From: Candidatus Kuenenia stuttgartensis
GTDB taxonomy: Bacteria; Planctomycetota; Phycisphaerae; Sedimentisphaerales; CAMDDF01
NCBI GenBank assembly: GCA_945890885.1
Contig: CAMDDF010000003.1
Coordinates: 1 to 48,168 of the forward strand
Length of the DNA: 48,168 nucleotides
Reading direction: 5' to 3'
The notes below the pieces were generated by a model. That model searched no databases. It saw only the letters and a program-made list of their open reading frames with translations, and was not told the DNA's origin. A program made the translations under genes and the position numbers. The first letter of the stretch is position 1; the number at the start of each line of letters is the position of its first letter. This document shows positions 39,033 through 47,826 of the stretch, piece by piece.

Positions 39033-40157
39033 ATGAATCATATTAAAAAGTTCCAAGATTGTGTTTACGATGCTGTTTCTTTAGGCGAAGTGATGATGCG
39101 AATAGATCCTAACGATGTTCCCACGGCGCGCGCTCGCACGGCTGCTATCTGGCATGGCGGCGGAGAGACAAATGTTGCCGAAGGATTAAGCTATTGTTTT
39201 CAGTTAAGGACAGCCGTTGTAACTGCTTTGGTTGATGACAGCATCGGACGGAATATCGAAAACCAACTTCGTGAAGCCGGCGTGGACACCAAGCACATAA
39301 TCTGGTTTAACACACATGGAAAAGGAAAATTTTCCACGGATCAAAAAGGTACGCTGCATAACGGAATCAATTTTACATGGGCAGGTAAGGGAATATTGCC
39401 TTCGATAACGGAGTATTATCGAGCACACACGCCTATAAGAGAGTTGAAACCAGGTGATTTTGATTGGGATGGGTTGTTTTCACAAGGGGTCAGATGGTTC
39501 CATACCGGCGGTATTTATGCTCTCCTTTCGCCTACCTCAGGTGAATTGGCAATAGAGTCAATGAAAGCCGCAGGAAAATTCGGAACATTTCGATCATTTG
39601 ACCTTAATTACCGCAGTAAGGTCGAGCCTGATAAAGAAAAGGCTCGCAGGCAAAACAGGAATATAGTCGAATTTACCGATTTTCTTGTTGGAAACCAAAG
39701 TGACTTTGAAGATGCTCTTGGCGAAGAATCACGCAAGGTAAGCAAGGATGCGCCTTTTGAACAGTGGCTGGAAGCGTATTCTGAATTGCTCAGGCGTGTC
39801 GCTGGTAAGTATCCCAACCTGAAACTGATTGGCACTCAGCTTCGCGCGGCTTTGAGTGCGGATCGAATAAACTGGGGAGCGATACTCTATGATGTTGCCA
39901 AAGATAAAATTTGCCTCGCAACAGTACGTCAGAACGTGGAAATCAAAGACAGAACAGGCGGCGGCGATTCGTTCTTATCGGGAGTTGCGGCAGCTCTTTT
40001 AAGCGGTAAGGAAATCGAAGATGCTGTACAATGGGGTGCCGCCCACGGGATATGCGTACAGGAAACTCCTGGAGATACAAGTATGGTAACACAAACTGAT
40101 GTTGAAAAAGAAATCAAAAGAAGTCTTAGTAACTCTGGTGTAAGTGCTCTAAGATAA
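39033..40157 (+). CDS. PfkB-family sugar kinase, 2-keto-3-deoxygluconate kinase-like
   Basis: SLGEVMMRIDP, GGGETNVAEGLS, FDLNYRSKV, DRTGGGDSFLSG. Confidence 0.88.
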   Translation: MNHIKKFQDCVYDAVSLGEVMMRIDPNDVPTARARTAAIWHGGGETNVAEGLSYCFQLRTAVVTALVDDSIGRNIENQLREAGVDTKHIIWFNTHGKGKFSTDQKGTLHNGINFTWAGKGILPSITEYYRAHTPIRELKPGDFDWDGLFSQGVRWFHTGGIYALLSPTSGELAIESMKAAGKFGTFRSFDLNYRSKVEPDKEKARRQNRNIVEFTDFLVGNQSDFEDALGEESRKVSKDAPFEQWLEAYSELLRRVAGKYPNLKLIGTQLRAALSADRINWGAILYDVAKDKICLATVRQNVEIKDRTGGGDSFLSGVAAALLSGKEIEDAVQWGAAHGICVQETPGDTSMVTQTDVEKEIKRSLSNSGVSALR

Positions 40158-40238
40158 AGTTTTTTATCAGCCTATACCAAATGGTGCTGTTACAGTAAAT
40201 TTATGAAGTAGTTTGCATATAAATACGAGAGGATTCCG

Positions 40239-42635
40239 ATGGATGTTATGAATTTCAAAAATGTATCGGCTGGACACGATAGCCTTGGCAAACAAGAATT
40301 GTTGAATCTTTATGAGAAAATGGTGCTTATAAGGAAATTTGAACAGGCAGTACAGGATAATTATAGAAAAGGTGAAGTGCCTGGATTTATTCACCTTTGC
40401 ATTGGACAAGAAGCAATTGCTGCCGGCGTATGTTCCAATCTGACAAAAGATGACTGGATCACGAGTACGCACCGCGGCCATGGACACGCGTTGGCAAAAG
40501 GAGTAAATGAAAAAATATTACTTGCTGAACTTTATGGCAAAGCTACCGGCTGCTGTGGCGGTCGCGGCGGATCAATGCATCTTTATTCATATATTAATGG
40601 CTTATTTGGAACAAATGGCATCGTTGGAGGGGGCAATCCTTTAGCTGTTGGTTTAGGAATAAGTGCCCAGGTTAAAGATACAGATGGTGTGGCGGTTTCT
40701 TTCTTTGGCGATGGAGCTGTTAATCATGGAAGTTTCCATGAATCAATTAATTATGCCGCAGTCCGAAAAGCACCTGTTATTTTTGTCTGCGAGAATAATC
40801 TATATGCGACTTGCGTGTCAATTTCAACTACAACTTTGAATAGCAGGATTTCGAGTAAGGCCGCAGCATATGGAATACCCGGAATAACAGTAGACGGCAA
40901 TAATATATTGGCTGTTCATGAGGTTGCAAGAGAAGCTGTTGAACGTGCAAGGAGAGGTGAAGGCCCTACGTTGATTGAAGCTCTTACATATAGAACAGTT
41001 GGGCATCATGAAGGCGATCCGGTTGTAGGCACTTATCGAAATAAAGAAGAATTGGATAAATGGAAGGCAAAGTGCCCGATCCTGAATTTCGAAAATTATC
41101 TTAAAGATAGCGGTATTGCTTCAGTGGAAGAAATAGATGCCATCTCTAAAAAAATTGATAAAAGAATTGCTGATGCGGTAGATTTTGCTCGTTCTTCTGA
41201 AGAACCAAAACCAAATACTGTATTTGAAAACTGTTGGATGGAACCCGTAAATCCCCCTGAGGCTCTACGGCCAGCAAGCAATTCCGGTGAAACTGTTACC
41301 CAAAGCTGGCTCGATGCCGTTAGAGACGGAATAGCAGAGGAGATGCGTAAGGATAAAAATATAATATACGTAGGTGAAGGAATCGGAGAAAGAGGCGGTA
41401 CCTATGGCCATACTAAAAATTTATGGCAGGAATTCGGTACTAAGCGCGTATTTGACGCTCCAATTTGTGAGCTGGCATTTACTGGAGCAGCAGCTTCATC
41501 TTCAGCGGCAGGCTGTCGTACTATAGCGGACCTTATGTTTTCTGAATTTATCTTTGATGCAGCTAGCCAGATAATTGACCAAGCCAGTAAATTACGCTAC
41601 ATGAGCAATGGGCAAATCAGCGTACCTATGATAATTCGTGCTGGCTTTGGCCAGATCAAGCAGGCCGGCCCACATCATAGCGGTACCTATCATTCAATAT
41701 GGGCGCATTGCCCCGGTCTTATAGTTGCGATACCTTCAAATCCGGCAGATGCTAAAGGCTTAATGAAAACCGCTTTAAGAGCAGGTGATCCTGTTATTTT
41801 CCTTGAAGCTAAATCACTCTTTTCTTCAAAGGGCCCTGTTCCTGTTGATGAACATTTTGTACCTTTTGGAAAGGCAAAAGTTTTAGAAGAAGGCAACGAT
41901 ATAACAATAGTAACTTGCGGGTTGCCGGTACATCGTTGTCTTGAGGCGGCAGGCAAGCTGAAAGAACGCGGCGTTTCGTGTGAAGTTATTGACCTGCGAA
42001 CAATAGTTCCTCTTGATGTCGAAACAATTTTGAATAGTGTTGCCAAGACAGGTCATTTGCTGGTAGTCGACGAGGCTTATCCTAGTTTTTCACTTGCCTC
42101 GGAAATAGCGGCTATTGTTACAGAAAATGCTTTCGATAAACTCAAAGCTCCATTCGGGCGGCTTAACAACTATTCTGTTCCACAACCTTTTAGCCGTTTA
42201 TTAGATATCGAAGTAGGCATTACAACTGAAAAAGTTATGGATGCGGTAACAGCGGTAATGAATGGTTCTCCCATAAAACCAAAATGTACCGTAGTTACTG
42301 GCCTTAAATCTGAGAATAATATCTATGAAGGCAAGTCGATGGCTGGCATCAAAGAAGCATCCGAAACTCATGAGGAGTCTCAAAAAATGAGTAGCGACAA
42401 TTTTATTGAAATCACAATGCCCAACCAAGGGCTTACGATAACAGAAGTGAAAATTCTCAAGTGGTACAAAAGTGTTGGCGATACCGTTAAAAAGGGTGAG
42501 GCATTATTAGATTTTGAAACTGACAAGGCCACAGTTGAATTAGAGGCACCGGCAAATGGCAAGTTAGCCAAAATTGTAGCTCAAGAGGAAGTAACCGTTG
42601 CCATAGGTGAAGTTGTTGGTTTTCTTACGAAATAA
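40239..42635 (+). CDS. Fused E1alpha-E1beta-lipoyl thiamine-dependent dehydrogenase
   Basis: 798 aa; E1alpha STHRGHGHALAKG, GRGGSMHLY, GDGAVNHGSFHES; E1beta VGEGIGERGGTYGHTKNL, DLRTIVPLD; C-terminal lipoyl domain ITMPNQG...DFETDKATVELEAPANGKL. Confidence 0.93.
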   Translation: MDVMNFKNVSAGHDSLGKQELLNLYEKMVLIRKFEQAVQDNYRKGEVPGFIHLCIGQEAIAAGVCSNLTKDDWITSTHRGHGHALAKGVNEKILLAELYGKATGCCGGRGGSMHLYSYINGLFGTNGIVGGGNPLAVGLGISAQVKDTDGVAVSFFGDGAVNHGSFHESINYAAVRKAPVIFVCENNLYATCVSISTTTLNSRISSKAAAYGIPGITVDGNNILAVHEVAREAVERARRGEGPTLIEALTYRTVGHHEGDPVVGTYRNKEELDKWKAKCPILNFENYLKDSGIASVEEIDAISKKIDKRIADAVDFARSSEEPKPNTVFENCWMEPVNPPEALRPASNSGETVTQSWLDAVRDGIAEEMRKDKNIIYVGEGIGERGGTYGHTKNLWQEFGTKRVFDAPICELAFTGAAASSSAAGCRTIADLMFSEFIFDAASQIIDQASKLRYMSNGQISVPMIIRAGFGQIKQAGPHHSGTYHSIWAHCPGLIVAIPSNPADAKGLMKTALRAGDPVIFLEAKSLFSSKGPVPVDEHFVPFGKAKVLEEGNDITIVTCGLPVHRCLEAAGKLKERGVSCEVIDLRTIVPLDVETILNSVAKTGHLLVVDEAYPSFSLASEIAAIVTENAFDKLKAPFGRLNNYSVPQPFSRLLDIEVGITTEKVMDAVTAVMNGSPIKPKCTVVTGLKSENNIYEGKSMAGIKEASETHEESQKMSSDNFIEITMPNQGLTITEVKILKWYKSVGDTVKKGEALLDFETDKATVELEAPANGKLAKIVAQEEVTVAIGEVVGFLTK

Positions 42636-42670
42636 TATTTTTAGTGTTTTCAAAAAGAAAAGGAAAGACA

Positions 42671-43141
42671 ATGGAATTAAATAAAGAACTGGCTCAAAAG
42701 TTAAATCTGCCAGCAATGAGCCAAATTGGAATTGTAGTAAAAAGTATAGATCAAACGGTAAAATACTATGAAAACGTCCTTGGACTTGGGCCGTTTGTTG
42801 AGCCAGAGATCAATTACAGCGACAAGCAGTACCATGGCAAACCAGCAGATTTTGCAATTAGAATGTCTTTTTGTTCGCTGGGGCCTATCGAATTAGAACT
42901 TATCGAACCGATTACTGAGCCTACAATTTATCATGATTTTCTAAAGGAAAAAGGCGAAGGTATCCATCATATCGGTTTTGATGTAAAAGACATGGATGAG
43001 AGAATTAAGGTTTGCGCAGAAATGGGCATTGATGTATTGCAAATGGGACGTACGCCAGCAGGAGGATTTGCATATCTCAATACTGAAAAAATTGGCGGCG
43101 TAATATTCGAGTTAATACAACGGAAATGCCGAAGAGCATAG
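42671..43141 (+). CDS. VOC-superfamily (methylmalonyl-CoA epimerase-like) protein
   Basis: QIGIVVKSIDQTVKYYENVLGLGPF, GEGIHHIGFDVKDMDERI, IGGVIFELIQ; ATG 42671 preferred over track start. Confidence 0.88.
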   Translation: MELNKELAQKLNLPAMSQIGIVVKSIDQTVKYYENVLGLGPFVEPEINYSDKQYHGKPADFAIRMSFCSLGPIELELIEPITEPTIYHDFLKEKGEGIHHIGFDVKDMDERIKVCAEMGIDVLQMGRTPAGGFAYLNTEKIGGVIFELIQRKCRRA

Positions 43142-43180
43142 TGTTGGCTCGGTACTTCAAAATATACAGAGGTTGGAATA

Positions 43181-43357
43181 ATGACGGCTAAATATGATTT
43201 CAAAGATAACGGCCATAATATAGTTGTCGATGGTGGCTGGACATGTGTGGTTTTAACAGGGATTTTTGAAATTATGATACAAAAATTTCCTTACAGACGA
43301 ATTAAAAGAACCATGAATAGAGAATTGGTAAATAGCGTAGAGAGGCGAACATGGTAG
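43181..43357 (+). pseudogene. Decayed SDR C-terminus plus LarA N-terminus (duplicate of the 45.7 kb junction)
   Basis: Removing 2 nt (tgtGTggt) gives NGHNIVVDGGWTCGFNRDF* identical to the SDR ending at 45788, followed by MIQKFPYRRI (cf. MIHHFPYKEF of LarA). Confidence 0.8.
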
Positions 43358-44274
43358 GAAATATTGTCATAGCAGGGAGTTGTCTTATTGCGCTGTCAAT
43401 GAAGGCGGAACGGTTTCCACAAGTAGGCGAAACGGTTGTTGCCAATATGTTTTTTGAAGAAACAGGCGGCAAAGGAACTAACCAAGCGATAGCAGCATCA
43501 AAACTTGGAAGCCGAGTCTCATTGATTGGATGTGTTGGAAATGACAAGTTCGGGAAAGCAATACTACAGGATCTAAATAAATTTACTGTAGACACTCAGG
43601 CAGTACGTATAGATGATTCCTGCCAGTCAGGCACCGCCTTTATTCTCATAAATGATCACGGTGATAATATGATAAGCATATTGCCTGGAGCGAATTTCAA
43701 ACTTACCAATGATGATTTTGAAAATAATCTTGATGTTATAAGAAAAAGCGATATTATTGGTTTTCAGCTTGAAAATAATATTGATTTTGTTGAGTACGGA
43801 ATTAAAAGGGCAAATGAACTTGGTATTAAAACGCTTTTGGATCCTGCACCAGCGCGGCATTTAAATGATTCTGTTTATGCCCATCTTGATTATATAAAAC
43901 CAAATGAAAGCGAAGCTTCATTATTGACGAAAATTAGTGTTACAGATATAGATAGTGCATTCAAAGCTGCTGAATGGTTTCTGGATAAAGGTGTTAAAAA
44001 CTCTATCATTACTCTTGGTCAAAAGGGAGTTGTAATATTAAACCATAAAATAAAGCACTATGTAGTGCCTCCGAAGACCAAGGCTGCAGATCCAACGGGT
44101 GCTGGTGATATATTCAGCGGCGCGTTAATGCACTGCCTGACTAATAAGATGGATTTGACAGCTGCTTGTGAATTCGCAGTTTATGCTGCGACATTTTCAG
44201 TTCGTCAAGTTGGTGTTATACAATCAATGCCTACAGAACAAGAAGTGATTGATTTTAGAAATTCTCAAACATAA
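43351..44274 (+). CDS. rbsK: Ribokinase-like PfkB sugar kinase
   Basis: GGKGTNQAIAASKLGSRVSLIGCVGNDKFG, ILPGAN, KPNESEA, DPTGAGDIFSGAL. Confidence 0.88.
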   Translation: MVGNIVIAGSCLIALSMKAERFPQVGETVVANMFFEETGGKGTNQAIAASKLGSRVSLIGCVGNDKFGKAILQDLNKFTVDTQAVRIDDSCQSGTAFILINDHGDNMISILPGANFKLTNDDFENNLDVIRKSDIIGFQLENNIDFVEYGIKRANELGIKTLLDPAPARHLNDSVYAHLDYIKPNESEASLLTKISVTDIDSAFKAAEWFLDKGVKNSIITLGQKGVVILNHKIKHYVVPPKTKAADPTGAGDIFSGALMHCLTNKMDLTAACEFAVYAATFSVRQVGVIQSMPTEQEVIDFRNSQT

Positions 44275-44286
44275 GGAAAAATATTT

Positions 44287-44973
44287 ATGTGGACAAAAGA
44301 AAAAGTTTCCGCAACTATAGACCATGCTGTCCTGAAGCCATCATTTACAGATAATGATGTAATAAAAGGCTGTGAATTAGGCAGGAAATACAAAGTTGCA
44401 AGCGTCTGCGTAAGGCCGAGCGATGTTGCTTTAGCTAAAAAACAACTTCATGGCAGTGGAGTAAAGACATCCGTCGTTGTAGGATTTCCTCATGGAGCTA
44501 ATCGCAGTGAGACAAAGGCCTTGGAAGCGAAACTTGCTATTGAAGATGGAGCCGAAGAGCTGGATATGGTTTTGAACATCGGCAAGTTACTCTCAGGTGA
44601 TTACGAGTATGTTAAAAACGACATAAAAGCAGTGGTAAAGGAGGCCAAGAAATTCGGCGTTCTGGTAAAAGTTATATTTGAAATATATTATCTTACTAAT
44701 CAGCAGATCCAAGATGCCACTAAGTTGTCGATTGAAGCAGGCGCTGATTTCGTAAAGACTTCAACTGGATTTGCAGAAGGTTCTGCAACAATTGAAGCTG
44801 TGGATATTATGATAAAAACTGCAGCTGGCAGAATTAAGGTTAAACCATCAGGCGGAATTAGAAACTTTGAAGACGCTGTCAGATTCCTTGAGCTGGGAGC
44901 CGACCGGCTTGGTGTGGGATCAACCGAGAAAGTTCTCGGAGATTCCGTTGCAAACGACAATGAAAACTATTAA
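44287..44973 (+). CDS. deoC: Deoxyribose-phosphate aldolase
   Basis: IDHAVLKPSFTD, VVVGFPHG, EELDMVLNIG, DFVKTSTGF, IKVKPSGGIR, RLGVGST. Confidence 0.95.
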   Translation: MWTKEKVSATIDHAVLKPSFTDNDVIKGCELGRKYKVASVCVRPSDVALAKKQLHGSGVKTSVVVGFPHGANRSETKALEAKLAIEDGAEELDMVLNIGKLLSGDYEYVKNDIKAVVKEAKKFGVLVKVIFEIYYLTNQQIQDATKLSIEAGADFVKTSTGFAEGSATIEAVDIMIKTAAGRIKVKPSGGIRNFEDAVRFLELGADRLGVGSTEKVLGDSVANDNENY

Positions 44974-44984
44974 TGAGGATAGCT

Positions 44985-45788
44985 ATGTCTGATAATATAA
45001 AATTAAAGTTTGATACCAAAGTGGCGATTGTAACTGGCTCTGCTGGTGGAATCGGTAAAGCAATCGCTGAAAAACTCTACCAAAACGGTGCTAATGTAAT
45101 TATTTCAGACGTTCAGATTGAACAAGGTCAGGAAACAGCCAGAAGCTTAGGTAAACGAGCAATTTTTATACCTTGCGATATCTCTGATTCATCGCAGGTC
45201 AATTCGTTAATCGATGCGGTAGTTCAACAGTTTGGGCGATTGGATATTATGGTTAATAATGCCGGCATAAATTCAGGAAGGCCGGAAGATAGAGTTACGG
45301 TTGACAAATATCCCGACGCAACCTGGCACAAGATGATAAATGTTGACCTTAACGGAACATTTTATTGCTGTAAGGCGGCAGCCGGAGTTATGGTAAAACA
45401 GAAATTTGGTTCTATCATAAATATATCATCAATCGCTGGCGTGGTGGCACTCAGACTTCAAATAGGATTTGTGGCAGCTAAGGCGGCAATCATCAAGATG
45501 ACAGAGGCAATGGCTTGCGAGCTGGCCCCGATGGGTATCAGGGTTAATGCAGTGTCGCCAGGATCGACTTTGACAGAAGGAACACGAAAACTTTTTTATA
45601 GCAAAGAAGGCAGCTTCAGCGACATGGCAGCACGTGTTGTTTCTTTTATTCCTCAGGGAAGGCCTGGCGAAGCGGATGAAATAGCAGATGCGGTTTTATT
45701 TTTGGCATCAGATTCGGCTTCGTATATAAATGGCCACAACATCGTCGTTGATGGCGGCTGGACATGCGGATTTAACAGGGATTTCTAA
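44985..45788 (+). CDS. SDR family oxidoreductase (3)
   Basis: VAIVTGSAGGIGKAIA, NNAGINSGRPED, GHNIVVDGGWTCGF; ATG 44985 preferred. Confidence 0.9.
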   Translation: MSDNIKLKFDTKVAIVTGSAGGIGKAIAEKLYQNGANVIISDVQIEQGQETARSLGKRAIFIPCDISDSSQVNSLIDAVVQQFGRLDIMVNNAGINSGRPEDRVTVDKYPDATWHKMINVDLNGTFYCCKAAAGVMVKQKFGSIINISSIAGVVALRLQIGFVAAKAAIIKMTEAMACELAPMGIRVNAVSPGSTLTEGTRKLFYSKEGSFSDMAARVVSFIPQGRPGEADEIADAVLFLASDSASYINGHNIVVDGGWTCGFNRDF

Positions 45789-47044
45789 TGATACACCATT
45801 TTCCATATAAAGAATTTGACCCGATTGAAATACCTGAAAAAAATATATCAGGATTTTATACTCTGTCTGATAATCAAAAATTCGTAGATGAATCAGAATT
45901 GATAAAAAATGCTCTGGAGAATCCTATAGGGAGCAGCAGGCTTTGTAAAATGGTTAAGCCTGATATGAAAATAGTAGTAGTGGTTGATGACAATAGTCGA
46001 AATACCAGAACAGATTTAATGCTACCGATGGTTCTGGCAGAGGTTGAAAAGGCTGGAGTTAAACGGGAGAATCTTACGGTATTTATTGCACTCGGCACAC
46101 ACCGCAAGATGACAGAAAATGAGATAGCAGAAAAATATACCGCGGCCATTGCAGATAATTACAGGTTTGTAAATCCCGACTGGAAAAATTCATTAGAATA
46201 CGGTTTGGCAGGATACTCTTCTTCTAATTTTCCAATTAAAATACACAAGGAAATACTAAATTCTGATTTTGTAATTGGCGTAGGTCAGACGATTCCGCAT
46301 ATGATAGCCGGTTTTGGCGGCGGATGTAAAATAATCAATCCAGGTTGTGCGGATGGTGAGACTATTGGGTATATGCATTGGCTTTGCAGTGAAGCTGAAG
46401 ATGGAAAACTTTTTGCGGTAAGAGATAATCCGGTTCGTCAGGTAATTGACGAAGTGGGCATAAAAGCCGGATTAAAGTTTATTATTAATGAGGTTCCGGG
46501 CGGCAGCGGCAAGATTGGCGGAGTTTTTGCTGGAAATCCGATTGAGGCACATCGGCAGGCGTGCGAATTTGCAAAAAAAACATGCCAGGTGAAACTTAAA
46601 GAAAAAACAGATATTGTGATTGCTGATTCATATCCAGCAGATATGGATTTTTGGCAGGCATTGAAAGGCCTCAATGCGGCTTATGGTGCCGTGAAAGACG
46701 GCGGAACGGTAATTTTGGTATCAACCTGCCCGGAAGGCACAAGCTCGCAACATTCAACATTAACAGATATCGGATATATTGCCGTAGAAAAAATCAAACT
46801 AATGCTTGAGGCAGGTAAACTTGACAAGGCCGTCGCTGCTAACTTATTTCTCGGAAGAAAACTTATAGATAAAGCTGATACGATCCTGGTTACAAAAGGA
46901 ATATCCAAAGGTGATACTTTAAGTATGGGCTTTGGATGGGCCGAAAATCCTGAATCGGCATTGAAAGAGGCTATGAAAAAACATGGCGAGGATGCGAAAA
47001 TAAATATACTTTACAAGGCATCTAAAATGGTTTGTGTTTTATGA
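45788..47044 (+). CDS. larA: LarA-family nickel-pincer-nucleotide-dependent racemase/epimerase
   Basis: VVVVDDNSRNTRTDLMLP, ALGTHRKMTENE, GQTIPHMIAGFGGGCKIINPG (cofactor Lys), GYMHWL. Confidence 0.88.
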   Translation: MIHHFPYKEFDPIEIPEKNISGFYTLSDNQKFVDESELIKNALENPIGSSRLCKMVKPDMKIVVVVDDNSRNTRTDLMLPMVLAEVEKAGVKRENLTVFIALGTHRKMTENEIAEKYTAAIADNYRFVNPDWKNSLEYGLAGYSSSNFPIKIHKEILNSDFVIGVGQTIPHMIAGFGGGCKIINPGCADGETIGYMHWLCSEAEDGKLFAVRDNPVRQVIDEVGIKAGLKFIINEVPGGSGKIGGVFAGNPIEAHRQACEFAKKTCQVKLKEKTDIVIADSYPADMDFWQALKGLNAAYGAVKDGGTVILVSTCPEGTSSQHSTLTDIGYIAVEKIKLMLEAGKLDKAVAANLFLGRKLIDKADTILVTKGISKGDTLSMGFGWAENPESALKEAMKKHGEDAKINILYKASKMVCVL

Positions 47045-47814
47045 ATGGTAAAACGAAAATGCTAAAACTTCAAGATATATCAAATCATATTCCTAAGAAA
47101 AATAATATGTTGATTTATTGGCTTGGCGGCGGCGGTTTTGTGTTTAAGTTCAGCGATAAAACGACGATTTGCATTGATCCATATCTTAGCAATTCGGTGG
47201 AAAGGTTATTTGGATTTAAACGGCTGATACAGCCGCCGATAACACCTGAGGCGCTGAAATATGATGCTCTTTTAGTAACACACGAACACGGGGATCATCT
47301 CGATATAGATATATTTGAGACACTCGTCAAAAAAAATCCTAAGTCAAAAACTTTTACCGTTAAAAGCTGCAAAGATTTTGTTGATGGATATACTTCAAAT
47401 TATATTATAGTGGAACCAGGAAAAACATACGATGCCGGCATGATAAAAATTGAGCCTGTTCCAGCAGACCATGGAGAATTAAGCCCCGATGCGGTAGGCT
47501 TCATGCTTTATTTTGCAAACAGGAAGATATATTTCACTGGCGACACCTCATTAAATTATGAAAAAATGGACTATGCAATAAGCTTAAAACCTGATATTCT
47601 TATACCATGCATCAATGGAGCATATGGAAATATGAATGAAATGGAAGCCGCTGTGCTTGCTGAAAAATGCAACTCGAAAATCGTGATACCGAGTCATTAT
47701 GGTTTATTTAAGGAACATGGCGGCAATGCTGAACTTTTTAGAGACAATATTTTAAAAATCTCGCCAGATTCCAACTGTATTATCTTGGGCCTGGGCGAAG
47801 GCGCAGAATCATAA
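47041..47814 (+). CDS. MBL-fold hydrolase, UlaG-like lactonase
   Basis: LLVTHEHGDHLD, FTGDTSLNYE, IPCINGAYGNMNEMEAA, IPSHYGLF. Confidence 0.87.
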   Translation: MNGKTKMLKLQDISNHIPKKNNMLIYWLGGGGFVFKFSDKTTICIDPYLSNSVERLFGFKRLIQPPITPEALKYDALLVTHEHGDHLDIDIFETLVKKNPKSKTFTVKSCKDFVDGYTSNYIIVEPGKTYDAGMIKIEPVPADHGELSPDAVGFMLYFANRKIYFTGDTSLNYEKMDYAISLKPDILIPCINGAYGNMNEMEAAVLAEKCNSKIVIPSHYGLFKEHGGNAELFRDNILKISPDSNCIILGLGEGAES

Positions 47815-47826
47815 TTATGGAGCGTT

